Shown here in pieces: positions 1 to 11,375 of a stretch of DNA of 56,190 nt. A program made the position numbers and the translations under genes. Source of the stretch: Gordonia amicalis NBRC 100051 = JCM 11271. Lineage in GTDB: Bacteria; Actinomycetota; Actinomycetes; Mycobacteriales; Mycobacteriaceae. The stretch covers positions 1 to 56,190 of the forward strand of contig NZ_BANS01000002.1 in the NCBI RefSeq assembly GCF_000332995.1, written 5' to 3'. Position 1 is the stretch's first letter. Each line of letters starts with the position of its first letter. The notes below the pieces were generated by a model, which made no database searches, was not told where the DNA came from, and saw only the letters and a list, made by a program, of their open reading frames with translations.

Positions 1-7
1 CGAGAGA

Positions 8-1771
8 TCAGGGCAGAACCGGGATGGCGCCAGCGATCATGGCCGGTTCGACCTCGGTCCAGTACTGGTCGGGCTGCCCGTTGTTGCTGCCGAGGCGGAG
101 CACGCCACGCTGATCCCCGACGTAGATGGTCGAGGAGTTCGCCACCACGGCCCGCACCGGTGGCGACACGTTGCCGCTGAGCAGGCCGACCGCCGGGGTG
201 CCGTTGATCGACAGCTGCACGACCGGGGACTCGGGTGCCTCCCGCGCGATGACCAGCGTCGTCGGCGACGCCCAGTCCAGCGACACCGCACGATTGCCGA
301 CGTTGTAGGCCGCGATGCGCGGACTTGTCAGCGACACCTGCCCCTCGGCGTTCGTCGACAGCACCGCGAACACGATCTGCCCGCCGACGACGAGCGCCGC
401 ACGGACGCCGTCCGGTGCGACCTGCATCTCGGTGATGGCCCCGCGCGCCACGGTCGGGATCGACGACGCCTCGACCGGGACGGTCTGGGTCCCGTCGTCG
501 TCCCGCTGCCACTGGACGGGCTTGCCGTCCACGACCACCCACACGGAGTTCTCGTCCGCCCCGAAGGACGGCCGGGTGATGGACACGCCGCTGACGATCG
601 GACCGACGTCGCCGCCGTAGTCGCCGATCACGCATTCGAGCCGGCGGTCGCTCGCGGTCCGGACCGCGGCAACCCGCGCGCCGTTGTCGGAGATCGTCGC
701 CGCCCGCACATCACGTGACGATCCCAGCGGTCCGCGCACGGGCACGGTGCCCGTGTCGGTCACCGCGCGCAACGCCCCGCCGGTGACGATGTTCAGACCG
801 ACGTCGGTCGACGGCACCGCGTTCGGATCGAAGGACCGGACGTCGGCGGGCTGCCACCCCGAGGCCCGTTCGCCCACCAGTGGCGCACCGTCGGCGTCGA
901 TCACGTACGGCCCCGAGATGTCGGCCCCGTCGAGGGTCCAGACGATCTGGGCCGCCAGAACCGCGCGATCCCGGCTCGACGCGTTGCCGATGCCGTTGAG
1001 GTCGACGCGTACCCCGCCGCCGGCCAGTCCCACGACCGGCCCGCGCAGCGTCGCCCCGCTCGGGAATCCGCTGTCGACAGCGGCGGACAGGTCGGCCGCC
1101 GGACCGGCGATGAGCCGGTTGACCAGCACCGTCGGGTCGGTGGCCTGCCCGGCGTAGAACCACCGCGGGTCCGGGACCAGTCGCCGGCCGGTGCGGTCGG
1201 AGAAGTAGAGCGAGACCGCACGGTAGGTGTTGTCGAACTGGTCGCGGTCGATCATCGTCCCGTTCGGCAGGGGCCCGTCGATCCGCCACTGGTCGCCCTG
1301 CCGGGTCAGGCTGATGCTGGTCTCGACCCGGCCCGAGGCGGGCAGCAGCTGTCCGTCCGATTTGAGGGTGCCGACGTTGTCGCCGGTCAGCCGCATGCGG
1401 ACGGAGTCCTCGTTGCGCTGGTCGACGAAGATGCTGATCTCGTCCAGGATCAGCGCGTCCCCGCGGTCGTCCCACTGCTGCGAGGCGACCGGGGTCAGGA
1501 AGGCACGCGCGGTGTCGTGTCCGGAGTCCGGGTCGACCGTCGACTTGAGAAATGCGCGGACGAGGGCCTCCGGGTCCATGTCGGACTGCGGCACCGGGGC
1601 CGCGTTGGTGGCGCCCTCGCGCTGGAAGGACTTGATGGGCTGCGGAGACGAGTCACTCGGGATCGACCCGCACGCCGACACCACCACCATCGCGACGGTG
1701 GCCATCGCGACGGCGATCACGAACCCCAGAACACTCCGACGCGGGTGTTCCGGACGACCTGCGACGCTCAT
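8..1771 (-). CDS. lpqB: Lipoprotein LpqB, MtrAB-associated
   Basis: This is a 587-residue lipoprotein, close to the mycobacterial LpqB length. It has an N-terminal hydrophobic signal with lipobox VSAC followed by GSIPSD, then a GerMN-type region and a C-terminal beta-propeller-like part. In mycobacteria LpqB interacts with the extracellular part of the sensor MtrB and influences MtrA phosphorylation. The chosen ATG (1769-1771) overlaps the mtrB stop as ATGA, so the two are translationally coupled; the longer in-frame extension runs back into mtrB and lacks the signal peptide at its start. The stop codon lies 8 bases from the window edge, so the gene is complete. It is the third gene of mtrA-mtrB-lpqB. 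Confidence 0.95.
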   Translation of the reverse strand: MSVAGRPEHPRRSVLGFVIAVAMATVAMVVVSACGSIPSDSSPQPIKSFQREGATNAAPVPQSDMDPEALVRAFLKSTVDPDSGHDTARAFLTPVASQQWDDRGDALILDEISIFVDQRNEDSVRMRLTGDNVGTLKSDGQLLPASGRVETSISLTRQGDQWRIDGPLPNGTMIDRDQFDNTYRAVSLYFSDRTGRRLVPDPRWFYAGQATDPTVLVNRLIAGPAADLSAAVDSGFPSGATLRGPVVGLAGGGVRVDLNGIGNASSRDRAVLAAQIVWTLDGADISGPYVIDADGAPLVGERASGWQPADVRSFDPNAVPSTDVGLNIVTGGALRAVTDTGTVPVRGPLGSSRDVRAATISDNGARVAAVRTASDRRLECVIGDYGGDVGPIVSGVSITRPSFGADENSVWVVVDGKPVQWQRDDDGTQTVPVEASSIPTVARGAITEMQVAPDGVRAALVVGGQIVFAVLSTNAEGQVSLTSPRIAAYNVGNRAVSLDWASPTTLVIAREAPESPVVQLSINGTPAVGLLSGNVSPPVRAVVANSSTIYVGDQRGVLRLGSNNGQPDQYWTEVEPAMIAGAIPVLP

Positions 1772-3438
1772 TCGATACCAGCCTCCACGCCTGGTGTACG
1801 GCCACTCGTCTTGGCGGCGGTCCGAGGAGCCGAGCCGACGGATTTCAGCGGCAACGGCGAGCCGAGCACCTTGTGACCGCGCACCAGAGGCAGGGTCAAC
1901 CGGAAGCACGCACCCTTGCCGGGTTCGCCCCACGCCTCGAGCCGGCCCTGGTGAAGACGTGCGTCCTCGATGCTGATGGCCAGTCCGAGACCGGTGCCGC
2001 CCGAGCGGCGGAACCGCGACGGATCCGAGCGCCAGAACCGGTTGAACACCAGCTTCTCCTCCCCCGGCCGAAGCCCGATGCCCTGGTCGCGGACCGTGAT
2101 GGCGACCGCGTCGCCATCGGACCGCATCGTGAGCGTCACCGGCTTCCGTTCGCCGTGGTCGATCGCGTTTGCCAGCAGGTTCCGCAGAATGCGTTCGACG
2201 CGGCGCGGATCGATCTCGGCGAGCACCGGTTCTGCGGGCAGATCGAGGACGAGTTCGGTCCCGGTCTCCTCGGCGAGATGCCGCACCGTGGCGAGAGCTC
2301 CGTCGATCGGGATGGCCATGTCCATCCGCTCGGCCGCCAGCTCGGCCATACCGGCGTCGTGGCGGGAGATCTCCAGCAATTCGTTGAGCAGCGTCTCGAA
2401 GCGGTCGAGCTCCTTGTCCAGCAACTCGACCGAACGTTTCCGGACGGGGTCGAGCTCATCGCGGCCTTCGTAGAGCACGTCCGAGGCCATGCGGACCGTG
2501 GTCAGCGGCGTCCGCAGTTCGTGACTGACGTCGGAGGTGAACTGACGCTGCAGCCCGCCGAACTCCTCGAGGTGGGTGATCTGCTTGGACAGGCTCTCCG
2601 CCATGTCGTTGAACGACATCGCGAGCCGGGCCATGTCGTCCTCACCGCGCACGGGCATGCGCTCCTTGAGGCGGCCGTCGGCGAAGCGGACCGCGATCCG
2701 GGACGCCGACCGCACCGGGATGACGACCTGCCGCGAGACGAGCCAGGCGATGGCCGCGAGCAACCCGAGCAGCACGATGCTGCCGGTCAGCAGGGTGCCG
2801 CGGACGAGGTCGACGGTGTTCTGCTCCGCGGTCAGGGGGAAGACCAGATACAGCTCGAGACCGGGAACCGACGCGTTGGTCGGCGTGCCCACGATCAGCG
2901 CCGGCGCGTGCCCGCCGGAACCGTTGGGTACCTGGGTGTACTGATAGGCCACCTGGCCGCCGCGGACCATGTCCCGGAGGTTCGACGGCACCTCGGCGGT
3001 CGGGCCGACGCCGCTGGACGCACTGCCCCCCGACGATCCGGGGACGAGCAGGACGGTGTCGAATGCGCCGACGGTTCCAGAGGTCTGTCCGGTGTCGGCG
3101 TCACGATCGGTCAGCAGCGACCGCGTCTGCTGCAGCCGGTTCTGCACCGACATGTTGCCGGCGCCGCTGGACAAATCGCGTTCCACCGAGATGCGGGCGC
3201 GGTCGATCTCCTCGGTCGCCGCCGCCAGCTTCACGTCGAGGAGTCGGTCGGTGATCTGGGAGACCAGCACGAAACCCAGGATGAGCAGCACGACGACCGA
3301 CAGCGACAGCGTCGACGCCACGACCCGCAGCTGCAGCGAGCGCCGCCAGATGTGCCCGAAGGCACGTCCGACAGCGCCGGCAGCGCGGGTGAAGCGTCCG
3401 AAGGTGCTGTTGACCCGTCGTCGGGAACGACCGATCAC
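1768..3438 (-). CDS. mtrB: Sensor histidine kinase MtrB
   Basis: Membrane sensor kinase of the essential MtrAB system, which controls cell-wall and division genes in mycolata. The 556-residue protein has two membrane segments (about 38-60 and 217-237) enclosing an extracytoplasmic domain, then HAMP, a HisKA box with the phosphorylated histidine at about residue 306 (SHELRTPL), and a HATPase domain with an N box near 420-428, DQGIG at 451-455 and GGTGLGL at 480-486. The GTG start overlaps the mtrA stop as GTGA, and the TGA stop overlaps the lpqB start. All kinase motifs are intact. Confidence 0.96.
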   Translation of the reverse strand: MIGRSRRRVNSTFGRFTRAAGAVGRAFGHIWRRSLQLRVVASTLSLSVVVLLILGFVLVSQITDRLLDVKLAAATEEIDRARISVERDLSSGAGNMSVQNRLQQTRSLLTDRDADTGQTSGTVGAFDTVLLVPGSSGGSASSGVGPTAEVPSNLRDMVRGGQVAYQYTQVPNGSGGHAPALIVGTPTNASVPGLELYLVFPLTAEQNTVDLVRGTLLTGSIVLLGLLAAIAWLVSRQVVIPVRSASRIAVRFADGRLKERMPVRGEDDMARLAMSFNDMAESLSKQITHLEEFGGLQRQFTSDVSHELRTPLTTVRMASDVLYEGRDELDPVRKRSVELLDKELDRFETLLNELLEISRHDAGMAELAAERMDMAIPIDGALATVRHLAEETGTELVLDLPAEPVLAEIDPRRVERILRNLLANAIDHGERKPVTLTMRSDGDAVAITVRDQGIGLRPGEEKLVFNRFWRSDPSRFRRSGGTGLGLAISIEDARLHQGRLEAWGEPGKGACFRLTLPLVRGHKVLGSPLPLKSVGSAPRTAAKTSGRTPGVEAGIE

Positions 3439-4112
3439 GGCGGGCCGGCCTTGTAGCCGCCCCCCCTCACAGTCAGCACGACCTCGGGATTCTCCGGGTC
3501 GGTTTCGACCTTCGCACGCAGACGCTGAACATGCACGTTGACGAGTCTAGTGTCCGCCGGGTGACGGTAGCCCCACACCTGTTCGAGGAGGACGTCGCGG
3601 GTGAAGACCTGACGCGGCTTCCGCGCGAGCGCGACCAGCAGATCGAACTCGAGCGGGGTGAGCGAGATCGGCACGCCGTCCCGGGTCACCTTGTGTGCAG
3701 GGACGTCGATCTCCACCGGACCGATCGAGAGCAGTTCGGCCGGCTCCTCGTCCGTCCGGCGCAGGCGTGCGCGCACACGGGCGACGAGTTCCTTGGGCTT
3801 GAACGGCTTGACCATGTAGTCGTCGGCGCCGGACTCGAGACCTAGCACGACGTCGACGGTGTCGGACTTCGCGGTCAGCATGACGATCGGGACACCGGAG
3901 TCGGCACGCAGCACGCGACATACGTCGATACCGTTCATGCCCGGGAGCATGAGGTCGAGGAGCACGAGGTCGGGCCGGATCTCCCGCACCGCGGTGAGTG
4001 CCTGAGTCCCGTCACCGACCACGAAGGGTTCGAAACCCTCGCCGCGCAACACGATCGTCAGCATCTCGGCGAGAGCGGCGTCGTCGTCGACGACGAGGAT
4101 GCGAGGCTTCAT
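3435..4112 (-). CDS. mtrA: DNA-binding response regulator MtrA
   Basis: OmpR/PhoB-type response regulator of 225 residues and partner of MtrB. The receiver domain has the acidic pocket DDD at 9-11, phospho-acceptor Asp53 (LLDLMLPG), Thr79 and Lys101 (DYMVKPF). The C-terminal winged helix contains TPLEFDLL and the [21 protein letters not shown] region typical of MtrA. It is the first gene of the mtrA-mtrB-lpqB unit. The ATG at 4112 has no strong Shine-Dalgarno sequence. The 97-bp gap to the divergent tmk must hold both promoters. Confidence 0.97.
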   Translation of the reverse strand: MKPRILVVDDDAALAEMLTIVLRGEGFEPFVVGDGTQALTAVREIRPDLVLLDLMLPGMNGIDVCRVLRADSGVPIVMLTAKSDTVDVVLGLESGADDYMVKPFKPKELVARVRARLRRTDEEPAELLSIGPVEIDVPAHKVTRDGVPISLTPLEFDLLVALARKPRQVFTRDVLLEQVWGYRHPADTRLVNVHVQRLRAKVETDPENPEVVLTVRGGGYKAGPP

Positions 4113-4196
4113 GTGTTCAATGGTGACACCATCGTGATGAAAGCGTGGTGAATGACGCGCCGTACCGGACGTACTGGCCGGATTCGTCCCACCACA

Positions 4197-4209
4197 TACA
4201 CTCCTCCGC
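4197..4209 (+). promoter_or_regulatory. Candidate -10 element for a leaderless tmk transcript
   Basis: TACACT at 4197-4202 fits the actinobacterial TANNNT -10 pattern and lies 7 nt before the GTG start of tmk. Transcription would therefore begin at or next to the start codon. There is no purine-rich ribosome-binding site here; the bases before GTG are pyrimidine-rich. A convincing -35 is not visible. This is inferred from sequence alone. Confidence 0.4.
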
Positions 4210-4842
4210 GTGGGTCAGTTGATTGCGGTGGAGGGGCTCGACGGCGCCGGTAAGAACACGTTGGTCACCGGTCTGGTCGAGCGCTGGACGGCGTCGGGTC
4301 TGCGGATCGCGACGTTCACCTTCCCGCGCTACGGGAAGTCCGCGACCGCCGACATCGCCTCCGAGGCGCTGCACGGTTCGCACGGCGACCTGCGGGACAG
4401 CGTGTACGCCATGGCCCTGCTCTTCGCCCTCGACCGGGCCGATGCCGCGGAGGACATCGCAGCGGCCACCAAGGCCAACGACATCGTCATCCTCGACCGT
4501 TACGTCGCGTCGAACGCGGCCTACAACGCCGGACGCCTGGAACAGGACGTCGACGGAGAGGTCGTGCGATGGGTCGCCGACCTCGAATACGGCCGGTTCG
4601 GGATGCCCGTACCCGATCGACACGTGTTGCTGGGGGTGCCCGCCGAGGTGGCGATGCAGCGGGCCCGGACCCGGGCCGCCGGCGATGCGAGCCGGGTACG
4701 CGACGCCTACGAACGCGACAGCGACCTGCAGCGCCGCGTCGACGCGGTGTACCGCCGGCTCGCCGAGGACAACTGGACATCCCCGTGGTACCGGTACGAC
4801 GGGCAGGACATCGCCGCGCTGGCCGATCTCCTGATTCCCTGA
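4210..4842 (+). CDS. tmk: dTMP kinase (thymidylate kinase)
   Basis: Phosphorylates dTMP to dTDP for DNA precursor synthesis in the cytoplasm. The 210-residue protein has an N-terminal P-loop (GLDGAGKNT at 9-17), the FPRYGKS nucleoside-binding region, a DRYVASNAAY motif and a lid region rich in arginine (RARTRAAGDASRVR), as in mycobacterial Tmk. The start is GTG. In Mycobacterium tuberculosis tmk precedes mtrA on the same strand; here the neighbours are kept but tmk is divergent, so it cannot be cotranscribed with mtrAB. Confidence 0.95.
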   Translation: MGQLIAVEGLDGAGKNTLVTGLVERWTASGLRIATFTFPRYGKSATADIASEALHGSHGDLRDSVYAMALLFALDRADAAEDIAAATKANDIVILDRYVASNAAYNAGRLEQDVDGEVVRWVADLEYGRFGMPVPDRHVLLGVPAEVAMQRARTRAAGDASRVRDAYERDSDLQRRVDAVYRRLAEDNWTSPWYRYDGQDIAALADLLIP

Positions 4843-4963
4843 CCCAGGGCCCGCGCGACACCCGAGACAGGTGTCATTCGGACGAACGCCACCGGCGATG
4901 ACGGGCCTCTGCCGCCACGACGGCACTTCGATAGCCTGAATCAATGACTGGGGAGAGGGTCGC

Positions 4964-5767
4964 ATGACCTATCAACCGCCACCACCCGGCGGTGCGCCGC
5001 CACCATTCGGTCCCGGTCGGCCCGGAGAAGGCCCCCAGTGGCCGGGCCCCGGCGGGCGGCAGCCCGGCGGACCCCGTCCAGGACAGTTCCCGCCCGGGCA
5101 GACACCCCCCGCGTCACCGCCGCGACCACCCTACGGACCATACGGCCCCCCGCCTCCGTACGGCGCCCACGGTCCCGGGCCATACGCTCAGCGCGGCGGT
5201 CACGGAGGCCCTCCGGGCGGCCCCCACGGTCCCCCGCCGCCCCGGCGCAACGCCGGCGTGATCGTCGCCTGGATCACCGGCGGCGTCGCCGTGGTGGCCC
5301 TCGTCGCCCTCGTGGTCACCCTCATGGTGACGTCGTCCGGACCGGACGAGTCCTCCGTGGCAACGGGTTCGAGCACCTCGTCGAGCGGTTCGCCGGATGG
5401 TTCCGCGAGCACCGCGGACGAATCGGAATCCGAATCCGCTGATGACGCAGCGCTTTCCCAGATCCGAGCGGCCCTTCAGAACTACGTGTCGGCTCGCAAC
5501 GCGCGTGACGTCGTGCGCATGAAGGCCGCGGTCTGCACGCAATCGCGCGACCGGATCACCGGCCCGCCGCCCGACGACGACGGCAACATCGTGGTCGACG
5601 GCTTCCTCGGGACCGTGTTCGACGGCGACGTCGCACAGTCCGAGGTCGTGTCCCACCTCGAGAAGGGCAACCAGCGCACCGAATCCGAGAAGTCCAAGGA
5701 GCGGTTCCTGAAGGAACGGGGCTCGTGGATCTACTGCCCCGACGCCGAACCCGACATCGGCGCCTGA
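4964..5767 (+). CDS. Proline-rich single-pass membrane protein
   Basis: The 267-residue protein has a proline/glycine-rich N-terminus (about 1-95), one transmembrane helix at about 98-122, a serine-rich linker and an extracytoplasmic domain of about 110 residues (ALQNYVSARNARDVVRMKAAVC onward) that resembles the small Rv-type or DUF4878-like folds often found outside the membrane in mycolata. It starts at ATG after a good GGGGAGAGGG site. It is convergent with ahcY, and a 74-bp palindrome lies just after its stop. The function is unknown; a cell-envelope role is only an inference. Confidence 0.75.
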   Translation: MTYQPPPPGGAPPPFGPGRPGEGPQWPGPGGRQPGGPRPGQFPPGQTPPASPPRPPYGPYGPPPPYGAHGPGPYAQRGGHGGPPGGPHGPPPPRRNAGVIVAWITGGVAVVALVALVVTLMVTSSGPDESSVATGSSTSSSGSPDGSASTADESESESADDAALSQIRAALQNYVSARNARDVVRMKAAVCTQSRDRITGPPPDDDGNIVVDGFLGTVFDGDVAQSEVVSHLEKGNQRTESEKSKERFLKERGSWIYCPDAEPDIGA

Positions 5768-5780
5768 ACAGCGAAAAAGC

Positions 5781-5854
5781 CGCAAACCCACCACTTTTGG
5801 AGATATCCACCACCCGATCGGGTGGTGGATATCTCCATCAGTGGTGGGTTTGCG
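5781..5854. repeat. 74-bp near-perfect palindrome, likely bidirectional terminator
   Basis: Two 37-nt arms meet without a loop at 5817/5818 (centre CCCGATCGGG). The only mismatched pairs are at arm positions 16-17, so 35 of 37 pairs match. It fills the gap between two convergent genes, starting 13 nt after one stop and ending 12 nt before the other. The position suits a terminator for both. The length and perfection are unusual, so a mobile palindromic element is an alternative. Confidence 0.85.
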
Positions 5855-5866
5855 ACGCGGGTCCGA

Positions 5867-7342
<1,476 letters not shown>

Positions 7343-7464
7343 CTGATCCCCTTGTCGTTCGCGTCGGACGCCGCGTGTCTGCAGCGCGATATGCGTTCGA
7401 TCCAGGCTATCCGACCACGCCCGCCGAGCCCATTGTCAGGTGTCGGGCCCGGCGTCTCCGGCTG

Positions 7465-8973
7465 CTACGCCGCCGTTCCGATCTGCTCACCCCGCTCGCG
7501 CCGGGCGAAGACCGAATGCCGGTATCCGTACGAGAAGTACACGACGACGCCGACCACCATCCACACCACGAACCGGATCCATGTCTCCACGGACAGGTTC
7601 AGCATCAACCACAGGCAGGCGAGGATGGAGAGGATCGGGATGAGCGGAACGAAGGGCACCCGGAAGCCGCGTTCGAGATCGGGCCGGGTCCGGCGGAGGA
7701 CGAGCACCCCGATGCTCACCAGCACGAACGCGAAGAGGGTGCCGATGTTGACCATCTCCTCCAGGGTCCCCATGGGGAAGAACGCCGCCAGCACACCCGA
7801 GACGATGCCGACGACGACGGTGAAGCGCACCGGTGTACCGCGCCTGCCGGTGTGCGCCAGCGATCGGGGCAACAGTCCGTCGCGCGCCATCGCGAATCCC
7901 ACGCGGGTCTGACCGAGCAGCAGCACCATCACGACCGTGGTCAGGCCGGCGAGCGCGCCGAGGTCGATGACCCAGCCCGCCCAGGTGACACCGTTCGCCT
8001 CGAATGCCGTGGTGAGGGTCGACCCGGTCACCTCTCCGGTCACCGGATCGGTCTGGTCGGCCAGTTCGGGGTAGGGCACCATCCCGGACACCACCAGGCT
8101 GACCGCGACGTAGAGGACCGTCACGATGGCCAGTGATCCCAGGATGCCGCGCGGCATCGCCTTCTGCGGGTTCTTCGTCTCCTCGGCGGTCGTGGCCACG
8201 ACGTCGAAACCGATGAAGGCGAAGAAGACCAGCGATGCCGCCGCCAGCAGGCCGTACCAGCCGAAGGTGCTGCCCTCGGCACCGGTGATCGCCGAGAAGA
8301 GCGTCTGGTGGAGGCCGGTGTCGCCCTCGGCGGGCGGCGCGGCGGGCGGCACGTAGGGGTCGTAGTTCTTCATCTTGATGTAGAACGCGCCGACCACGAT
8401 GACCAGCAGGACGACGAAGACCTTGATGGTGGTGATGACGAGTGACACCCGCGACGACAGTTTGGTACCGAGAGCCAGCAACACCGTCAGCACGGCGATC
8501 AGCAGCACCGCGCCCCAGTCGAAGCCGATCGAGTCGGTGATCTGTACAGATGCCGCGGAGCCGAGGATGTTGCCCAGGTAGAGCGACCAGCCCTTCGCGA
8601 CCACGGACGCGGCCAAGGCGAACTCGAGGATCAGATCCCACCCGATCACCCATGCGACGAACTCGCCGAAGGTGGCGAACGAGAAGGTGTAGGCACTACC
8701 GGCGACGGGCACGGTCGAGGCGAACTCGGCGTAGCAGAGCGCGGCCAGCGCGCAGGCGATCGCGGCCAGCACGAAGGCCAACGAGACCGACGGCCCGGCG
8801 AGATTGCCCGCGGTCCGGGCGGTGAGGGTGAAGATGCCGGCACCGACCACGACCGCGACGCCGAACACGGTGAGATCCCACGCCGTGAGGTCTCTGCGGA
8901 GTTTGGTATCCGGTTCGTCCGTGTCGGTGATCGACTGCTCGACCGACTTGATGCGCTTGAACGGGTTACTCAT
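7465..8973 (-). CDS. APC-family amino acid permease
   Basis: Inner-membrane amino acid/polyamine/organocation transporter of 502 residues with about 12 membrane helices. The first helix contains the family motif GAGIFTLTARTAGNLAGPS, and the fourth to sixth helices include EETKNPQKAMPRGILGSL, a hallmark of cationic amino acid transporters of the YhdG/CAT type. The ATG at 8973 follows a strong AGGAGG. Cationic amino acids are a likely substrate by family, but the sequence does not settle it. The gene ends 122 nt before ahcY. Confidence 0.88.
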   Translation of the reverse strand: MSNPFKRIKSVEQSITDTDEPDTKLRRDLTAWDLTVFGVAVVVGAGIFTLTARTAGNLAGPSVSLAFVLAAIACALAALCYAEFASTVPVAGSAYTFSFATFGEFVAWVIGWDLILEFALAASVVAKGWSLYLGNILGSAASVQITDSIGFDWGAVLLIAVLTVLLALGTKLSSRVSLVITTIKVFVVLLVIVVGAFYIKMKNYDPYVPPAAPPAEGDTGLHQTLFSAITGAEGSTFGWYGLLAAASLVFFAFIGFDVVATTAEETKNPQKAMPRGILGSLAIVTVLYVAVSLVVSGMVPYPELADQTDPVTGEVTGSTLTTAFEANGVTWAGWVIDLGALAGLTTVVMVLLLGQTRVGFAMARDGLLPRSLAHTGRRGTPVRFTVVVGIVSGVLAAFFPMGTLEEMVNIGTLFAFVLVSIGVLVLRRTRPDLERGFRVPFVPLIPILSILACLWLMLNLSVETWIRFVVWMVVGVVVYFSYGYRHSVFARRERGEQIGTAA

Positions 8974-9094
8974 CGTGCCTCCTAGGACCGAAGGTGACGC
9001 GCATCGCAGCTCATCCAGGCTAGCTGACCGGAGGTTGGTCGTAGGCCGAGCTCAGATGGGACCACCAGGCCGGACCCAGGTCAGCCGTTGCGGT

Positions 9095-9274
9095 TCAGGT
9101 GTCGCGGAACGGGTGCGGCTGCGCTGCGCGTTCCTCGTCGTCGCGTACGAGGTCGGGATCCTCGAACAGATCCTCCACCTCGGGGCGACGGTTCAGGAAG
9201 ATGATGCTCGCGACCAGCCCTCCCCACACGATTCCGATGGAGACGAGGAGCATGACGATGGCGACTCCACTCAT
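9095..9274 (-). CDS. metS: Small subunit of NSS amino acid importer (MetS-type)
   Basis: A 59-residue protein that I translated by hand. It starts at the ATG overlapping the stop of the large transporter gene (ATGA, 9271-9274). It reads MSGVAIVMLLVSIGIVWGGL, one membrane helix, then a charged tail ending HPFRDT. This matches the small partner encoded after MetP-type sodium symporters; in Corynebacterium glutamicum MetS is needed with MetP for methionine/alanine uptake. A longer ORF in another frame here is a shadow. Confidence 0.85.
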   Translation of the reverse strand: MSGVAIVMLLVSIGIVWGGLVASIIFLNRRPEVEDLFEDPDLVRDDEERAAQPHPFRDT

Positions 9275-10851
9275 CGGAGGGCCTCCTCAGTGGGATTGGG
9301 GGCGGCGCCGCGGACACCGTCCGGCAGTGGCGGCCACGGTAGGAAATCGGGTTCGTCGCGGCCCTTCCACGACGGCAGGGTCAGGGCGACGGCACCGACG
9401 ACGATCAGGGCGATGGTGCCCCACCCGAAGATGCTGATGTACCAGGTGGGATACCCCTCGTAACCCTCGTCGATCACCGACCGGACCTTCTGGACGAGCA
9501 TGATCGTCAGGAAGATGGGCGCGACCACACCGACCAGCCCGAGCCAGATCTTGCCGACCTTGAACGTCGACACGGCATTCAGGTGGTGGCGCAGCATGTC
9601 TCCGCGTCGCAGCACCCAGATCAGGATGATCGTCATCAGGATCGCCGAGGAGACCACGCCGACGTTGTTGGCGAACATGTCGACGGTGTCGAGGGCGATG
9701 AGACCCGAGGTGGTCGAGAACAACCCGACCGAGATGAGACCGCACACCACCGACACGCCGACCGCGGCCTTGGTCCGGGACAGGCCCCACTTCTCCTGCA
9801 GCGCACTCGACACGCCGATCATCAAGGAGATCAACGACGTGAACCCGGCGATGACCAGCGAGCCGAAGAACAGTGCACCGAAGAACGCGGCGCCGGGCAT
9901 CTCCGAGATGACCGCCGGGAACGTCACGAAGGACAGGATCGGTCCGGTGAGACCTTCCAGGTCGGACACGGCGACCTGCTGCTGGTAGGCGAGGAAGCCG
10001 AGCGCGGAGAAGACGCCGATGCCGGCGAGGATCTCAAACGAGGAGTTCGCGAATGCGACCACGAGACCGGAGCTGGTCATGTTCGCCTTACGCCGCTGGA
10101 ACGACGCGTAGGCGATCATGATCCCGAAGGCAATCGACAGCGAGAAGAAGATCTGGCTGTAGGCCGCGATCCACACGTCGAGGTCCTTCAACGCCGCCCA
10201 CTGCGGGGTGAACAGGGCATTGAGGCCGTCGACGGCACCGGGCAGCGTGAGAGCGCGGATCACCAGCCCGGCGAAGCCGACGAAGAGCAGCGGGATGAAG
10301 ACGACGTTGACCTTTTCGATGCCGTTCGCGACGCCCAGCATCAGCACGGCGAGCACGGCCAGCCACACGACGATCAGCGGTAACGCGACGCCGCCGACGA
10401 TGGTCGTGGAGACCCCGGGGTCGCCGACCTTCAGGTACTCGCCGGTGAAGAAGGCCGCGGGATCGTCGCCCCAGCTCTGATGGAACGAGAAGAAGAAATA
10501 GCTCAGGGCCCAGGCGATGACCGCCGCGTAATAGACACCGATGACGAACAGCAGGCCGGTCTGGAACCAGCCGAGCACCTCGGCCGGTTTCTTGATCCGC
10601 CGAAAGGACAACGGCGCGGTGCCCCGGGAACGATGACCGACTGCGTAGTCGAGGAACAGCACCGGGATGCCTGCGGTGAGAAGGGCGACCAGATACGGGA
10701 TGAGGAATGCCCCACCTCCACTCTCGTAGGCCACGCCGGGGAATCGCCAGATGTTGCCGAGCCCCACCGCCGATCCGATTGCGGCGAAGATGAAGCCGGA
10801 ATTCCGGGTGAAGGACTCCCGGTGCTCTCCGGCGGCGTTCGCAGATGCCAC
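9271..10851 (-). CDS. Sodium-dependent amino acid transporter, NSS family (MetP-like)
   Basis: Neurotransmitter:sodium symporter family protein of 526 residues with about 12 membrane helices. The first helix carries the family signature FAAIGSAVGLGNIWRFP, and LIPYLVALLTAGIPVLFLDY follows. The GTG at 10849-10851 was chosen because GAGGAGG ends 5 nt upstream; the longer in-frame version adds 29 residues with no counterpart in the family. The coupled small subunit points to methionine or alanine import by analogy with MetPS. Confidence 0.9.
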   Translation of the reverse strand: MASANAAGEHRESFTRNSGFIFAAIGSAVGLGNIWRFPGVAYESGGGAFLIPYLVALLTAGIPVLFLDYAVGHRSRGTAPLSFRRIKKPAEVLGWFQTGLLFVIGVYYAAVIAWALSYFFFSFHQSWGDDPAAFFTGEYLKVGDPGVSTTIVGGVALPLIVVWLAVLAVLMLGVANGIEKVNVVFIPLLFVGFAGLVIRALTLPGAVDGLNALFTPQWAALKDLDVWIAAYSQIFFSLSIAFGIMIAYASFQRRKANMTSSGLVVAFANSSFEILAGIGVFSALGFLAYQQQVAVSDLEGLTGPILSFVTFPAVISEMPGAAFFGALFFGSLVIAGFTSLISLMIGVSSALQEKWGLSRTKAAVGVSVVCGLISVGLFSTTSGLIALDTVDMFANNVGVVSSAILMTIILIWVLRRGDMLRHHLNAVSTFKVGKIWLGLVGVVAPIFLTIMLVQKVRSVIDEGYEGYPTWYISIFGWGTIALIVVGAVALTLPSWKGRDEPDFLPWPPLPDGVRGAAPNPTEEALR

Positions 10852-11002
10852 TGCTACCTCCTCGTCGGGCGCTGAGTCCTCGAGACACGGGTGCCCCGAC
10901 GACCGTCGGAGTCCGACGCTATCGCACCCACCCGTCACGCGGGTCCGTTGACGTCGGCCTGTCGGAATGCCGTCGACGGATGCTCCCCGATTGAGCAGAG
11001 AC

Positions 11003-11039
11003 GACGGGAACCCCGCGGGGTGACCGCGGAGTCCCCGTC
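11003..11039 (-). terminator. Hairpin after the ESX gene cluster
   Basis: On the minus strand a GACGGG/CCCGTC outer stem encloses a perfect 6-bp CCGCGG stem with a 5-nt loop. It starts 11 nt after the last WXG100 gene. There is no T-run, as is common in high-GC actinobacteria. It probably ends ESX transcription before the NSS transporter. Confidence 0.6.
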
Positions 11040-11049
11040 GGGGTGTCGG

Positions 11050-11346
11050 TCAGGCGAGCGAGCGGAACCCGCTGGCGATCGAGGAGTCGGTGTCCGACAT
11101 GATGCGGCTCGCGTTGCTGACGCCGGACTGCAGCGACTGCAGCGACTCCCGCGACTGCGTGAAGATGCGGTCGAAGTTCATCTGTGCGTCGAGGTAGGCC
11201 GCCTTCGCCTCAGCCGAGCTCCAGTTGCCGTCGAGCGCAGCGATCTGGTTCTTGAGCTGCGTGTTGAGAGCGTCGAGCTCACTGAATGCCCGCTGCAGTC
11301 CGCCACTGAGGTCACCGAGTGCCGCGAAATCGTAGTTGATGGTCAT
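11050..11346 (-). CDS. WXG100-family ESX protein (EsxA-like)
   Basis: A 98-residue helical-hairpin protein of the size of EsxA, expected to be exported as a heterodimer by a type VII system. The turn carries the conserved tryptophan (Trp42) but reads WSS rather than WxG, so the glycine is missing. The ATG at 11346 begins MTINYDF. It follows the other WXG100 gene by 29 nt, the usual esxB-esxA arrangement. A hairpin terminator follows. The partner is probably the protein encoded at 11376-11696. Confidence 0.88.
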   Translation of the reverse strand: MTINYDFAALGDLSGGLQRAFSELDALNTQLKNQIAALDGNWSSAEAKAAYLDAQMNFDRIFTQSRESLQSLQSGVSNASRIMSDTDSSIASGFRSLA

Positions 11347-11375
11347 GGAAGTCCCTTTCGAAGAGGCGAAGCAGG

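Noticed and set aside
4117..4965. 282-codon frame antisense to tmk
   Set aside because: Tmk has all catalytic motifs on the plus strand; the antisense product has no recognisable domain.
7343..7464. Possible SAH riboswitch upstream of ahcY
   Set aside because: I looked for the conserved pseudoknot-type core and did not see it. Only a possible -10-like TAGCCT is visible.
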